The notes: generated by a model not told the origin, from the letters alone. Shown: positions 19,155-28,970, counted from the first letter of the stretch. The stretch: 64,000 bases of DNA from Thermoanaerobacterium sp. RBIITD (GCF_900205865.1 NZ_LT906662.1:1364001-1428000), one strand, 5' to 3'. A program made the numbers and translations.

Positions 19155-19922
19155 GTGAACTATGATGATCTATTGAAATTTGCAGTGCTTGCAGGTCAAA
19201 CTATACTGGAAAATGGCGGAGAAACCTATAGAAGTGAGGATACTATAACAAGGATGTTAGAAAATAAAGTTGAGAGAGTTGAAACTTTTGTAACCCCAAC
19301 AGGAATATTTGCTTCTGTCGAAAATGGTGGTAAGATTCAGACAACAGTGAATAGAGTTAAATTTAGAGGGATTGATTTGAACAAAGTTGCCCTTGTAAAT
19401 GACCTATCACGGAGATTTTGTAGAGAAAATATTCAAACGCTTAATTTAAGTAAGTATATAGAAGAGCTTAATAATATAAGATCAAGAAAGAAATACAATT
19501 ATTTCTTAAGGATTTTCTTCGCAGGAATTGCTGCTGCATCATCAGGTATGCTTGTCGGAAGCACTTTAAGAGACTTCTTGCCTACTTTAATAACTGCTAT
19601 GCTTCTTCAAGTATTTGTCACATATTTTGAAAGGCTGAGATTATCGACATTTATAATAAATATCCTAGGCGGTGGGTTTGCAACTATATTCGGTATCACA
19701 TTTTCACATTTTCATATGGGTACACTTGATGGCATCATAATAGGCTCCATAATGACACTTTTACCAGGTGTCGCCATAACGAACGCTGTAAGAGATGCCA
19801 TATGGGGCGACCTTGTATCAGCTGTATCAAGAGGTGTTGAAGCATTAGTTTCTGCTATCAGCATTGCTGCAGGTGTTGGAGCTCTTTTGAATATTTGGTT
19901 TGTTATAGGAGGTAGACTATGA
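19155..19922 (+). CDS. Threonine/serine exporter family protein, ThrE N-part (DUF1212)
   Basis: 255 residues. The N-terminal cytoplasmic segment carries the family marks LENGGETYRSEDT and VETFVTPTGIFASV. About five membrane helices follow from residue 115, including IIIGSIMTLLPGVAITNAVRD. Together with the next gene it makes a split ThrE: in Corynebacterium the two parts are fused in one exporter of threonine and serine. The start is GTG. Its end overlaps the next start in ATGA, which indicates translational coupling. Confidence 0.88.
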   Translation: MNYDDLLKFAVLAGQTILENGGETYRSEDTITRMLENKVERVETFVTPTGIFASVENGGKIQTTVNRVKFRGIDLNKVALVNDLSRRFCRENIQTLNLSKYIEELNNIRSRKKYNYFLRIFFAGIAAASSGMLVGSTLRDFLPTLITAMLLQVFVTYFERLRLSTFIINILGGGFATIFGITFSHFHMGTLDGIIIGSIMTLLPGVAITNAVRDAIWGDLVSAVSRGVEALVSAISIAAGVGALLNIWFVIGGRL

Positions 19923-20335
19923 TATTGCAGATTTTGTACGGATTCTTTGCAACAGCTGGCTTTGCCTTTCTTTTTAATGTTCCATTAAACTCAATAATAA
20001 TATCTGGAATATCGGGTGCCATAAGTTGGGCTGGATATCTTTTGGTCATAAAAATATATCCATCCGTTATAGCCGCAACATTTATTGCATCATTATTCAT
20101 TGGGATCATGGGTGAAATCTTCGCACGAAAGATGAAAAATCCTTCAACAATTTTTGTCATACCTGGAATCATACCATTGGTACCAGGAGCATACTCATAT
20201 AGAACAATACTTGCCATAATTCAGGGAAATAACAAGCAGGCCTTTGGACTTGGCCTGCAAACGATCGGTATAGCCTTAGCTATTGCCGCCGGTTTAATGT
20301 TTGTTATCTCATTTGCTCGAATCAAGAAATGGTAA
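19919..20335 (+). CDS. Threonine/serine exporter family protein, ThrE C-part (DUF3815)
   Basis: 138 residues with four to five membrane helices and the family motif [19 protein letters not shown]. It is the second half of a split ThrE exporter, coupled by a 4-bp overlap to the first half. Its last 14 bp overlap the 3' end of the convergent chemotaxis receptor gene. Confidence 0.88.
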   Translation: MILQILYGFFATAGFAFLFNVPLNSIIISGISGAISWAGYLLVIKIYPSVIAATFIASLFIGIMGEIFARKMKNPSTIFVIPGIIPLVPGAYSYRTILAIIQGNNKQAFGLGLQTIGIALAIAAGLMFVISFARIKKW

Positions 20336-21566
20336 CCTTAGACAAAGCATTGTCGAGAACTTTAACTGAATTCATTAGATTATCAACATTATCTTTAAGT
20401 TCTTGAATAAATTTGGACTGCTCTTCTGCCGACGCAGATACTTCTTCTGTTGATGCGGCCGTTTCTTCAGATACCGCAGAGATATTTTCTATAGATGAAA
20501 TAATCTCATTTTTATACTTAGTAAGTCCTATAACAGCATCATTTAACACATGAGTATTTTCTGTAATCGTGTCAATAGACGTCTTTATCTCGTTAAATGC
20601 TTGTGACATCGTCTCAACATGGCTCGACTGTTCATCTGCTATCTGCTTTACAGTATTGGCTTTTTCAACCGTCGTATCTGTCTTTTGCTTTATATTGCCT
20701 ACTATCTTAGCAATTTCTGATGCAGCTTCTCTTGATTGCTCTGCAAGATTCCTTACTTCTTCTGCGACAACCGCAAATCCCTTTCCAGCTTCCCCTGCTC
20801 TTGCCGCTTCAATTGCCGCATTTAATGCCAAAAGGTTTGTCTGATCTGATATTCCTGTTATAACCTCTATTATCTTCTCTATCTGTCTAGAATTTGACTG
20901 CAATTCATTTATCTCTGTAACTACTTCATCAATGGAATCTTTTGTTTCAGCAGTCTTATCTTTAAGTGAGTTTATTGTTTCAATACCATTCTGACTCAAT
21001 TTATCTGCATTTATTGTAGATTCTTCAACAGCTTTGAAATATTTAGCAGATTCATCGATACTTTGTCCCATCTTTTGTGCCATCTCGGCGGCATTTGATG
21101 CATCTTTTGCCTGTTCTGATGAACCTTGGGCTATTTCTTCAACTGCTTTTGTTATCTGGTCAAATGTAGTATTAGCCTGTTCTATAGAGCTTGAAAAGTT
21201 ATTTACTGTGTATTCTGTACTTTTTGCAAAGTCTGAAACATTTTTTATGATTTCCCTGACATTCTCAACCATTTTATTGTAGGTATCTATCAATGAGCCA
21301 AGTTCATCGCGGCGACTCTCCTTAATATGTACCATAAAGTCCCCATCAGCAAGCTTCTTCATGCCCTCTTTCAACCTCGAAATAGGCTTTTTTATGCTTA
21401 AAGCCATGTATATAGAGAATAAAATTGATAATACTAATGAAACTGCAGCGACAATTATAAATATGCTTAAGGTCTTTTGGTCAACTAAAAACTGATAAAT
21501 TCCTGCTAAAGGTACTATTATTACGATTAAAAATGAAATAATTAGCCTCCAAAATATACTTCTCAT
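20322..21566 (-). CDS. Methyl-accepting chemotaxis protein without an external sensor domain
   Basis: 414 residues. Two membrane helices (about 8-24 and 34-55) are separated by only about 10 residues, so there is no periplasmic ligand domain. A HAMP domain ([18 protein letters not shown]) and the long coiled-coil signalling domain follow, with the highly conserved hairpin [20 protein letters not shown] near residue 265. It likely senses a cytoplasmic or membrane cue and signals to CheA/CheW. No che genes are in the window. GGGGGC lies upstream of the ATG. Confidence 0.94.
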   Translation of the reverse strand: MRSIFWRLIISFLIVIIVPLAGIYQFLVDQKTLSIFIIVAAVSLVLSILFSIYMALSIKKPISRLKEGMKKLADGDFMVHIKESRRDELGSLIDTYNKMVENVREIIKNVSDFAKSTEYTVNNFSSSIEQANTTFDQITKAVEEIAQGSSEQAKDASNAAEMAQKMGQSIDESAKYFKAVEESTINADKLSQNGIETINSLKDKTAETKDSIDEVVTEINELQSNSRQIEKIIEVITGISDQTNLLALNAAIEAARAGEAGKGFAVVAEEVRNLAEQSREAASEIAKIVGNIKQKTDTTVEKANTVKQIADEQSSHVETMSQAFNEIKTSIDTITENTHVLNDAVIGLTKYKNEIISSIENISAVSEETAASTEEVSASAEEQSKFIQELKDNVDNLMNSVKVLDNALSKVTIS

Positions 21567-21633
21567 AAATTTTGCCCCCTTGTATTTAGATTTTAATGAT
21601 AGTTTACCCCATTCATATAAAGGACTAATTACT

Positions 21634-21804
21634 TTACTTACCTATCAGTTTCATTATATACTGAAATATCTGACCGCCTAAATATATACCTACAATGCCA
21701 GCTATACCTGGTAGTACATTTGGTGCAGGTAATGGAAGCTTTAAAAATGAAAATATAAGCCCGACCAAAAGTCCTGTTAATAAAGCAAATAATGTAGCCT
21801 GCAA
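21634..21804 (-). CDS. XapX domain small membrane protein
   Basis: A 56-residue frame: TTG start with GAGGTG 5 nt upstream, and a TAA stop. The protein reads [19 protein letters not shown], then [19 protein letters not shown] and IYLGGQIFQ. That is the XapX/DUF1427 pattern: two membrane helices around a conserved PxPAPxxLPG turn. Its function is unknown. It stands alone between the chemotaxis receptor and the histidine kinase genes. Confidence 0.85.
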   Translation of the reverse strand: MQATLFALLTGLLVGLIFSFLKLPLPAPNVLPGIAGIVGIYLGGQIFQYIMKLIGK

Positions 21805-21902
21805 AATAACACCTCTTTTATTTCTATCGTCATTATATAATTAAACTTTAGAACTTTTATATTATATCACATAAATTATTTTTTAAAAATTTAAATGGAA
21901 AA

Positions 21903-23264
21903 CTATTTTTTTAGTTTTATTGAAAAGCATATCCCATTATCTAAGTTTAATGCTCTTATACTCCCTTCATGACTTTCTACAATAGCTTTTGTTATTGCAA
22001 GCCCAAGCCCAGTTTCACCTTTATCACCTTTATAAAACCTTTCGAACATGTTTTTCATTTCATCATTCGTAAACTTTCTTCCATCATTTTCAAAGTTTAT
22101 TTCAACAAAGTCCTTATTATCTGTAGCTTTTATATTGATAGTTGTTTTAGCATACCTTATCGCATTTCCTAATATATTCATAAAAGCTTGTACAAGCTTT
22201 TTTCTATCACAATTTATCATAATGTCGTTAACGTTTATATTAAGCAATATATTATTCTTATTTAGTTGTGGCAGTAGTTTATCACTGCATTCTTGAATAA
22301 TATCTTTAAGATTTTCAATGCGTATATTAAGTTTTTCCTGATGTGTTTCAAGTTTCGAAAGATACATAAGGTCATTTACGATGTCTCTAAGTCTCATACT
22401 TTCATCTATTATTATGTCAAGAGACTTTGATATATCATCACCTTCAATAACGCCATCTTTAATCCCTTCAGCATAACCTTGTATAGACATAAGTGGCGTC
22501 TTTAACTCATGTGAAGCATTCTGCAAAAAACGCTTTTGTGAAATATAGTAATTATTTAATTCAATTGACATATCATTAAAAGCGTCGGCCAAAACTCTTA
22601 TCTCTCCATCCGCTTTTATATCTACCTTTTCTCCAAACTTTTTGTTTTTAATTTTATCAACCACTTCGGTAAGTTTTCTAATAGGTGCCGAAATAGATTT
22701 TGAAAGCACATAGCCAATTATAAATGATATGATTCCAGATACCAAAAATCCTTTCAATAAAACGCCAAGTATACGCTGTGAAGCAATCTTAATACCCTTA
22801 ACAAGTGTGTACATTACAATAGAACCTATTATTCTGCCATTTTCACTTCTTATCGGAAATACGGCAGCGACCACATCTAAGTTTCCAATTTTTATACTGT
22901 TATAGGATCCCTCTCTCATTATCTTGTCAAGTATGGCGTATTCGATTTTATTCCCGCCGCCGAGAGGATTCTCCCTTGATGAATATACAATATCGCCATA
23001 TAAATCGACGACTAACAAATCCCCATCAAGAATTCTCTCACCAATTTTGAATTTAGGTCTGTATTTTATGTTTTGTAATGCTTCGGGTGTTTTTATCCTG
23101 CCATTATACAATTTTTGTATCGCAGTACCCTGTCTTACAAGATTTTGCCTTGCATCATTTATTAAAAAATCTTTTATCATTATATTAAACAGAGAACTGA
23201 TTATAGCAAATGAAACCAAAATTAAGAGGATATATGAAAATATAATTTTTAACCTTATTGACAT
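21903..23264 (-). CDS. Sensor histidine kinase (two-component)
   Basis: 453 residues. An N-terminal membrane helix (10-31), an extracellular sensor of about 130 residues, a second helix (about 162-188) and a HAMP domain are followed by HisKA with the phospho-acceptor His in SHELKTPLMS and HATPase_c with NILGNAIRYA and GLGLAITKAIVE. Its ATG shares one base with the TAA of the response regulator gene, a typical coupled pair. The signal is unknown. Confidence 0.93.
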   Translation of the reverse strand: MSIRLKIIFSYILLILVSFAIISSLFNIMIKDFLINDARQNLVRQGTAIQKLYNGRIKTPEALQNIKYRPKFKIGERILDGDLLVVDLYGDIVYSSRENPLGGGNKIEYAILDKIMREGSYNSIKIGNLDVVAAVFPIRSENGRIIGSIVMYTLVKGIKIASQRILGVLLKGFLVSGIISFIIGYVLSKSISAPIRKLTEVVDKIKNKKFGEKVDIKADGEIRVLADAFNDMSIELNNYYISQKRFLQNASHELKTPLMSIQGYAEGIKDGVIEGDDISKSLDIIIDESMRLRDIVNDLMYLSKLETHQEKLNIRIENLKDIIQECSDKLLPQLNKNNILLNINVNDIMINCDRKKLVQAFMNILGNAIRYAKTTINIKATDNKDFVEINFENDGRKFTNDEMKNMFERFYKGDKGETGLGLAITKAIVESHEGSIRALNLDNGICFSIKLKK

Positions 23265-23938
23265 TATGATTCCACCTTATAGCCATAGCCCCAAATAGTT
23301 GTTATATTAAATTTGCACCCATAACCCATTAATTTTTTTCTTATCCTTTTAACCATATCATCAACAGCCCTAGTTTCAACAAAGGAATCATATCTCCATA
23401 CCCTTTCTAAAAGCTGCTCTCTCGTAAATGCCTTATTAACATTTTGAGATAAAAAAAGCACAAGTTCGAACTCCATAGACGTGAAGTCTATTTCCTGCCC
23501 ATTATACAATGCTTTTCTCTCATCAGGAACGATTATAATATCCTTTATCCTTATTTCATTATTTCTTTGTGGTGCCTTAACTCTTCTAAAAATAGACTTC
23601 ATCCTTGCAATAAGCTCCCTTGGTGAAAAAGGCTTTGCAATGTAGTCATCTGATCCAAGCTCTAATCCCAATACTTTATCAAGGTCCTCATCCCTTGCGG
23701 ATACTATTATTATTGGGACATCACTTGTCTTCCTTATCTCCTTGCAAAGCTCATAGCCATCCATACCTGGCATCATAATGTCAAGAATTAACATGTCAGG
23801 TTTGTCTATATTAAAGTTTTTAAGAACATCCTCCGCATTATCAAAGGCTTTTACGGAATATCCTTCTTTTTCAATGTATTTGACAATCAAATCTCTAATA
23901 TTTTTATCATCATCAATAATATATATTAACTCAGCCAC
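23264..23938 (-). CDS. OmpR/PhoB-family response regulator
   Basis: 224 residues. Receiver domain with IDDDKN, phospho-acceptor Asp in LILDIMMPGMDG near residue 53 and KPFSPRE near 103. A C-terminal winged helix (about 125-222) follows with ELVLFLSQNVNKAFTREQLL and RAVDDMVKRIRKKL. It starts at a GTG behind GAGGTGG and is coupled to the downstream kinase gene. The target genes are unknown; a link to the Pho box at 3.5 kb is possible but unsupported. Confidence 0.93.
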   Translation of the reverse strand: MAELIYIIDDDKNIRDLIVKYIEKEGYSVKAFDNAEDVLKNFNIDKPDMLILDIMMPGMDGYELCKEIRKTSDVPIIIVSARDEDLDKVLGLELGSDDYIAKPFSPRELIARMKSIFRRVKAPQRNNEIRIKDIIIVPDERKALYNGQEIDFTSMEFELVLFLSQNVNKAFTREQLLERVWRYDSFVETRAVDDMVKRIRKKLMGYGCKFNITTIWGYGYKVES

Positions 23939-24065
23939 AAAACCACCTCACCTTTAATTTAGCACTATTTAATATTTAAAACAATATTTTAATAAAAATT
24001 ATATAAATAAATTTTTTACTGTTTATGAAATTTCTGTGGCAGAGAAAATATAATTAAATAATCTT

Positions 24066-24839
24066 TCAAACCTTGTCGAAACTTCTACCGACCATAAGTC
24101 TACAAAAGTAGATAATAACAAAGGAGCATATGACCATTAAAATTGAAAGACTCAAAGCGGAATTTAAATCCCCTTGCATTGCAGTATATATTGCAAGTGA
24201 CATTGTCCTTGTCTTGCCTGCCAAATTACCAGCAAAAATAATAGTCGCGCCGAATTCCCCCATGGCTCTTGCCCATGTACTGATTAACCCTGCCATGAGA
24301 AATTTCTTTGTTATAGGAATGTAAACAACCAACATAAGTCTAAAATCATCAACACCAATTAACTGAGATTCTTCCCATATGGTCTTATCAACAGACAAAA
24401 ATGACGAATATGCGGCTTTAATATAATATGTCGACGATATGAATATCTGTGCCATTATTACAGCGACCATTGTAAATGATATTTGTATACCGAAAGCATC
24501 GAGCAACTTACCAATTAAACCTTGCCTCCCAAATGCCATTAAAAGTGCAATGCCTGCAACTGCAGGAGGTAAAACCGCAGGGATATCCACAAGATATTCA
24601 GCAAATGTTGATATCTTTCCTTTTTTAAAAGCAATATAGTATGCAAGAGGTGTTCCAAATATAAATGCAATAATGACAGTTACAACAGATGATATTATGC
24701 TGAGCAACAATGCATCAATAGCAGAACCCGATAAAAGTCCCGCCATTATTATATTTAAAGGAGTTTTTACTATTAGTGAAACAAAGGGTATTAATAAGAA
24801 AAAAAATAGAATTGATGCAATAGAATAAATATATAGCAT
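24066..24839 (-). CDS. modB: Molybdate-type ABC transporter permease
   Basis: About 257 residues with five to six membrane helices and the inner-membrane EAA loop EESQLIGVDDFRLMLVVYIP, which docks the ATPase. The helix arrangement and VDIPAVLPPAVAGIALL match ModB/WtpB permeases. It is the last gene of nifB-nifX-modA-modB. No ATPase gene (modC) follows; the next gene is an unrelated response regulator, so the ATPase must be elsewhere or lost. ATG at 24839 chosen because GGGGTG lies 8 nt upstream. Confidence 0.9.
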   Translation of the reverse strand: MLYIYSIASILFFFLLIPFVSLIVKTPLNIIMAGLLSGSAIDALLLSIISSVVTVIIAFIFGTPLAYYIAFKKGKISTFAEYLVDIPAVLPPAVAGIALLMAFGRQGLIGKLLDAFGIQISFTMVAVIMAQIFISSTYYIKAAYSSFLSVDKTIWEESQLIGVDDFRLMLVVYIPITKKFLMAGLISTWARAMGEFGATIIFAGNLAGKTRTMSLAIYTAMQGDLNSALSLSILMVICSFVIIYFCRLMVGRSFDKV

Positions 24840-24858
24840 TTGAAACACCCCTAATTAA

Positions 24859-25647
24859 TTATTTTTCCATTATAAATCCGTAATCTTTTAATGTCTTTTT
24901 TCCATCGCCATTTAATATAAAGTCTACGAATTTCTTAGATAAAGTCTTGTCTTTAGTACCTCTGACAATAGCAACAGGATATGTTGCGATGACATTGTAT
25001 TTATCAGGTATGTCAATAACTTTTACTTTATCTAAAAAGGGTTTAGCGTCAGTCACATAGACGATGCCAGCATCTGCTTCACCCATTGCAACCTTTTGTG
25101 CAACATCTGTAACAGTTACTTCTTTTGTAATGATATTTTTTAGTGCTGCATCTTTAAATCCTTTATTATCTGCATCGATTTTTGATAATATATCAAATGC
25201 ATATTTACCAGCTGGGACGGATTCATCTGCAAGTGCTAATTTTAAACCTGTATTTTTTATATCCATAAAATTACTGATATTGCTGTCTTTATATGCGATA
25301 ACAATGAGCTTATTATATAATAATATTTTAGGCGCCTCAACAAGGCCTTTATCTTGAAGTGGTTTCATATTTCTTTCATCAGCAGACACAAATATATCGG
25401 CATATGCTCCTTGTTCTATTTGTGTTCGCAATGTTTGGCTTCCTGCGGGATTAAGGATTATTTTAACGCCTGGGTTTAATTTTTCAAACTGCTTAACAAT
25501 TGTATTCATAGAGTCTTTTAGGCTTGCTGCTATAAAAACCGTCAAAGATTTATTATCATTTCCACCAACATTTGTATTACATCCTGTTAACATTATAATA
25601 ATCGAAAAAAGAGCTATAATAAGCCACATTATTTTTAGATACCTCAT
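24859..25647 (-). CDS. modA: Molybdate/tungstate-binding lipoprotein
   Basis: About 262 residues. A lipoprotein signal peptide ends in LTGCN. The mature part carries FIAASLKDSMNTI near the start and NPAGSQTLRTQIEQGAYAD, the ModA pattern for gripping tetrahedral oxyanions through main-chain and Ser/Thr contacts, then ADIFVSAD. It delivers molybdate to the ModB permease. Location in the nifB operon fits supply of Mo for FeMo-cofactor. GGAGG lies 9 nt before the ATG at 25647; a GTG one codon earlier is also possible. Confidence 0.93.
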   Translation of the reverse strand: MRYLKIMWLIIALFSIIIMLTGCNTNVGGNDNKSLTVFIAASLKDSMNTIVKQFEKLNPGVKIILNPAGSQTLRTQIEQGAYADIFVSADERNMKPLQDKGLVEAPKILLYNKLIVIAYKDSNISNFMDIKNTGLKLALADESVPAGKYAFDILSKIDADNKGFKDAALKNIITKEVTVTDVAQKVAMGEADAGIVYVTDAKPFLDKVKVIDIPDKYNVIATYPVAIVRGTKDKTLSKKFVDFILNGDGKKTLKDYGFIMEK

Positions 25648-25653
25648 CACTCG

Positions 25654-25989
25654 TCACCTCCTTATAAAATTTTCTAAATATTCTTTAAGCACATCCTCTA
25701 TAAAGCCGGGATTCACATATGCTTTTATGCCTTTTTCTTTAAGCCTCATTATAGCAGAGCTTCCTATTCTACATACAGCAACTGCTTCACAGTCCTTGAT
25801 TTTATCTATTACTGTGTTCATCCTGTCATTAACATCATCACTACCGCAAGCATTTATACATTCTCTCACATCACTTACAAAATAACTTCCCTCATCGCTT
25901 AAGTCAACAATGATAAATCTCTTTGCATGGCCAAAATGCTCATTGACCATCTTGCCATCCGATGTCGCAATAGCAATTCTGTGTATCAT
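25654..25989 (-). CDS. NifX/NifB-C-type FeMo-cofactor-binding domain protein
   Basis: 111 residues with the dinitrogenase iron-molybdenum cofactor biosynthesis fold: IAIATSDGKMVNEHFGHAKR at the start and AVAVCRIGSSAIMRLKEKGI later. In many organisms this domain is fused to the C-terminus of NifB; here it is a separate gene overlapping nifB by 4 bp. It probably carries NifB-cofactor or iron-sulfur fragments. Confidence 0.87.
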   Translation of the reverse strand: MIHRIAIATSDGKMVNEHFGHAKRFIIVDLSDEGSYFVSDVRECINACGSDDVNDRMNTVIDKIKDCEAVAVCRIGSSAIMRLKEKGIKAYVNPGFIEDVLKEYLENFIRR

Positions 25990-26807
25990 ATGTCCTCACC
26001 TAAAAGTCCAACTGCATCTGCTCTACACTGTCTGCAATGGTACATTTGATTTACAATTTTTGAGTTTTCCATCCTCACTTTTTCCAGTTCCTTGCACTCA
26101 GGTACTTTTATATGTGAAAGCTCCGCCTGTGAAATAAGCGGCATTATATTCATGATGTCTATTCCAAGTTCTTTTACTTTTTGGGCTATTTCTTTTATAT
26201 GTCCATCATTTATACCTGGTATTAAGACAGTATTAATCTTAACAAGTATACCATTATCACAAGCAGCTTCTATTCCCTCTAACTGTTTTTCTATAAGCAA
26301 TTTTGCTGCATCTATTCCTTTGTACACAATATTTTTATATACTGCATAATCATATATTTCTTTACCTATATATGGATCTATAGCATTTATCGTTACTGTA
26401 AGTGTACTGATGCCACAATCTATAAGAAGAGGTAATTTATCACTTAAAAGTAGCCCATTTGTACTTAAGCATTTAATCATATCTTTAAATTCAAGGGAAA
26501 TTAATTTAAAAGTCATAAATGTCTCCTCATTGTAAAGCGGATCACCGGGACCTGCTATTCCTACAACAGAAATGCAAGACTCTTTTTCTAATATATCTTT
26601 CGTATAGCATAATGCTTCATATGGATTCATTACCTTAGTTGTTACGCCGGGTCTATTTTCATTTATACAGCCTGTCTTTCTATCACAGTATTTGCATTTT
26701 ATATTGCACTTAGGTGCTACAGGTAGATGTATTCTGCCGTGATATTTAGTCACATCAGGATTAAAACACGGATGTCCGAAATCTACAATATTAAATTCTT
26801 TATTCAT
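25986..26807 (-). CDS. nifB: NifB: radical SAM FeMo-cofactor core synthase
   Basis: 273 residues. HPCFN near the N-terminus, the radical-SAM cluster motif CNIKCKYC near residue 34, IAGPGDPL, VLIPGINDGH and the C-terminal CRQCRADAVGLLGED are all NifB marks. NifB fuses two 4Fe-4S clusters with a SAM-derived carbide to make NifB-co. It is the core version lacking the NifX domain, which is the next gene. The frame is intact, in contrast to the wrecked structural nif genes on the other side of the divergent promoter region. Confidence 0.93.
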   Translation of the reverse strand: MNKEFNIVDFGHPCFNPDVTKYHGRIHLPVAPKCNIKCKYCDRKTGCINENRPGVTTKVMNPYEALCYTKDILEKESCISVVGIAGPGDPLYNEETFMTFKLISLEFKDMIKCLSTNGLLLSDKLPLLIDCGISTLTVTINAIDPYIGKEIYDYAVYKNIVYKGIDAAKLLIEKQLEGIEAACDNGILVKINTVLIPGINDGHIKEIAQKVKELGIDIMNIMPLISQAELSHIKVPECKELEKVRMENSKIVNQMYHCRQCRADAVGLLGEDI

Positions 26808-26824
26808 TCTCGTCCTCTCCTTTT

Positions 26825-26903
26825 AAAAAATTAAAGGCCTTTAATCAAATGATTAAAGACCTCAATGCCTTTAAAAAAAGTCCTTAACCATGCGGTTAAA
26901 GAC
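26825..26903 (-). promoter_or_regulatory. nifB leader with two tandem terminator-like hairpins
   Basis: In the nifB leader RNA, hairpin 1 (26880-26903) pairs GTCTTTAACC with GGTTAAGGAC and is followed by seven U. Hairpin 2 (26836-26861) pairs GGTCTTTAATC with GATTAAAGGCC and is followed by a U-rich tail. The two units are imperfect tandem copies, each introduced by AAAGGC. They lie between a consensus promoter and the nifB ribosome binding site, so they could act as attenuators. No trans-factor is identifiable. Confidence 0.65.
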
Positions 26904-26938
26904 TTCTTCGCCTTTTTATTATGAAAATTATTGAAAAT

Positions 26939-26967
26939 ATATTATCATAATAGATTTTCAATGTCAA
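26939..26967 (-). promoter_or_regulatory. Promoter of nifB operon
   Basis: Minus strand: perfect TTGACA, 17-bp spacer, TAATAT. It implies a leader of about 125 nt before the nifB ATG. Confidence 0.85.
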
Positions 26968-27118
26968 TACTTTATTTTTTGTGCTTTTCTAATAAGGAAA
27001 AGAACTTTTTTGTTTTGACAATGAAATCATGGATTAACCATAACATAGCTTTATTTTTTAAGGAGGTGATACCTTTTGTCACTATCATAATTAATTTTTT
27101 TTATTAATTAAATATTAA

Positions 27119-27629
<511 letters not shown>

Positions 27630-27649
27630 TTGAAAGGAGGCTTATATAT

Positions 27650-28150
27650 TAAATATTTAAACCAAAAGTTGTAGGCATATATGCTACATGTCCTGTCTAC
27701 CTTATTGGTGATGACATTAAAGCTGTCGCAAAAAAAAGCTGAAGAAGAACTCGGGATAAAAGTCATAACTGTAAGCTGTGAAGGTTATTCTTTGACGACT
27801 CAATGATATACCAATACTGAAAAAATTATTAAAGAAGAGATGGAAAAAGATAAAACCTAAGCTTGATTATTACAGAGAAAGACTTAAAAGAAAAAGAGCA
27901 ATACTTTTTGTACGCGGTTTCTCGCGCACACCATTATAATAAATATCTACTAAAAGATCTTGAAATGGAGGCAATTATTGCCAGTTATGAGTTCGCACAC
28001 CGTGACGATTATGAAGGGCATAAAATAATACCTGAGATAAAAGAAGCACCACATCATAAGATACTCGACACATATCACTTTGAAAGGGTAATAGAAAAGA
28101 TGTCAAAGTTTTTACAGCCAGCACATCGAGTTAAATCGGTTCACATGTGA
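27650..28150 (+). pseudogene. nifD: nifD remnant (nitrogenase alpha chain)
   Basis: Pieces in shifting frames: VVGIYATCPVYLIGDDIKAV with the P-cluster-type Cys, then EEELGIKVITVSCEGY. After a large deletion come LDYYRERLKRKRAILFV and YEFAHRDDYEG. The order matches NifD, but the central part, with most cofactor ligands, is gone and at least three frameshifts are needed. GGAGG lies upstream, but the spaced codon is ATT rather than ATG. Confidence 0.85.
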
Positions 28151-28475
28151 CAGTTTTTTCTAATATGGTAAAATCTGCTATAGATACATTTGCCAAAAAA
28201 AGCTCACCGAATGGAAAAACAAACATTATTCCGGGGTTTATGATCCCCGGTGATTTGCGCGAAATCAAAAGAATATTGAAGCTAATGGGAATAGGTGCAA
28301 TCATTCTTCCAGATATCTCTGATGTGCTTGATGCACCGATGACAGGTGAGATACACCTCTATCAGAAGGGCGGAACGACCATATCTTTGAAATAGAAGAT
28401 ATGGGTAATTCAATAGAAGCACTTGTCCTTGGAAGAGAAGCAGGAATTGGTCCTGCCGAATTATGTATTCAGCTA
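28147..28475 (+). pseudogene. nifK: nifK remnant, central part (nitrogenase beta chain)
   Basis: The frame reads FSNMVKSAIDTFAKKSS, NIIPGFMIPGDLREIKRIL and DVLDAPMTGEIHLYQKGGTT. After a shift comes EIEDMGNSIEALVLGREAG. This is the middle of NifK. The N- and C-terminal thirds are not contiguous with it; a C-terminal piece survives at 29061-29352. Confidence 0.85.
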
Positions 28476-28623
28476 TATTAACAAATCAGACCTTAATTAC
28501 CTTCAATACAGCAAAATCGAATATGACGACAAGTACAATAGATTTTTTATAAGTGTGCCACACAATCTTAATGCACTTCGCTCAAGCTGTTCGAAATATA
28601 ACGATTGTAATTATATTAATTGA
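28476..28623 (+). other. Unassigned open frame inside the nif remnant cluster
   Basis: About 48 codons reading SYINKSDLNYLQYSKIEYDD, then RFFISVPHNLNALRSSCSKY, ending in TGA. It does not fit NifD/K/H or the PII proteins as I know them. It may be the tail of another broken nif-associated gene. Confidence 0.4.
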
Positions 28624-28958
28624 AAGGGAATAAACAATATCTGAAGGTAATACGTGTTATAATAATGCCCGAAAAAGAAAGGCAAGTTGTTGAAGTTCTT
28701 GATAAAAACGGGTACAGCTCAATGACAAAAATGCACATATTTGGCAGTGGAAAACAAAAGGGATTACAAGTAGGACCTATTGTCTATGATGAACTACCTA
28801 AAATCATGCTTATGCTAGTCGTAAAAGATAATGATGCATCAAAAGTAGTAGAATTAATAGAAAATAATGCTCGTACAGGAAACATAGGTGATGGCAAAAT
28901 ATTCATAAGTGAAGTCGATGAAGCATACACGATTAGAACTGGTAATAAAGAATTATGA
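28620..28958 (+). CDS. nifI1: NifI1: PII-type nitrogenase regulator, start codon probably lost
   Basis: The frame is open along the full length of a NifI1 (about 105 residues): KVIRVIIMPEKERQVVEVL, KQKGLQVGPIVYDELPK, TGNIGDGKIFISEVDEAYTI. NifI1/NifI2 bind 2-oxoglutarate and ATP and switch off nitrogenase post-translationally. The codon where Met is expected (28641) is CTG, and AAAGGG lies just upstream at a normal distance from it. The TTG at 28620 overlaps that ribosome binding site and adds seven foreign residues. So the protein may be made weakly or not at all. It is the least damaged gene of the cluster. Confidence 0.8.
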   Translation: MKGNKQYLKVIRVIIMPEKERQVVEVLDKNGYSSMTKMHIFGSGKQKGLQVGPIVYDELPKIMLMLVVKDNDASKVVELIENNARTGNIGDGKIFISEVDEAYTIRTGNKEL

Positions 28959-28970
28959 GGAGGGTTATTT

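Noticed and set aside
21903-23938. Naming the two-component pair phoR-phoP because of the Pho box at 3.5 kb
   Set aside because: The sensor domain has no diagnostic feature and the genes lie 18 kb from the box; the link is not supported by sequence.
26825-26903. Tandem hairpins as a CRISPR repeat pair
   Set aside because: There are only two imperfect units, both with U-runs and placed between promoter and gene; they fit terminators or attenuators instead.
27060-27085. Leader peptide TTG TCA CTA TCA TAA behind AAGGAGGTGAT
   Set aside because: Only four codons and no conservation to judge by; the perfect Shine-Dalgarno is noted but a gene cannot be supported.
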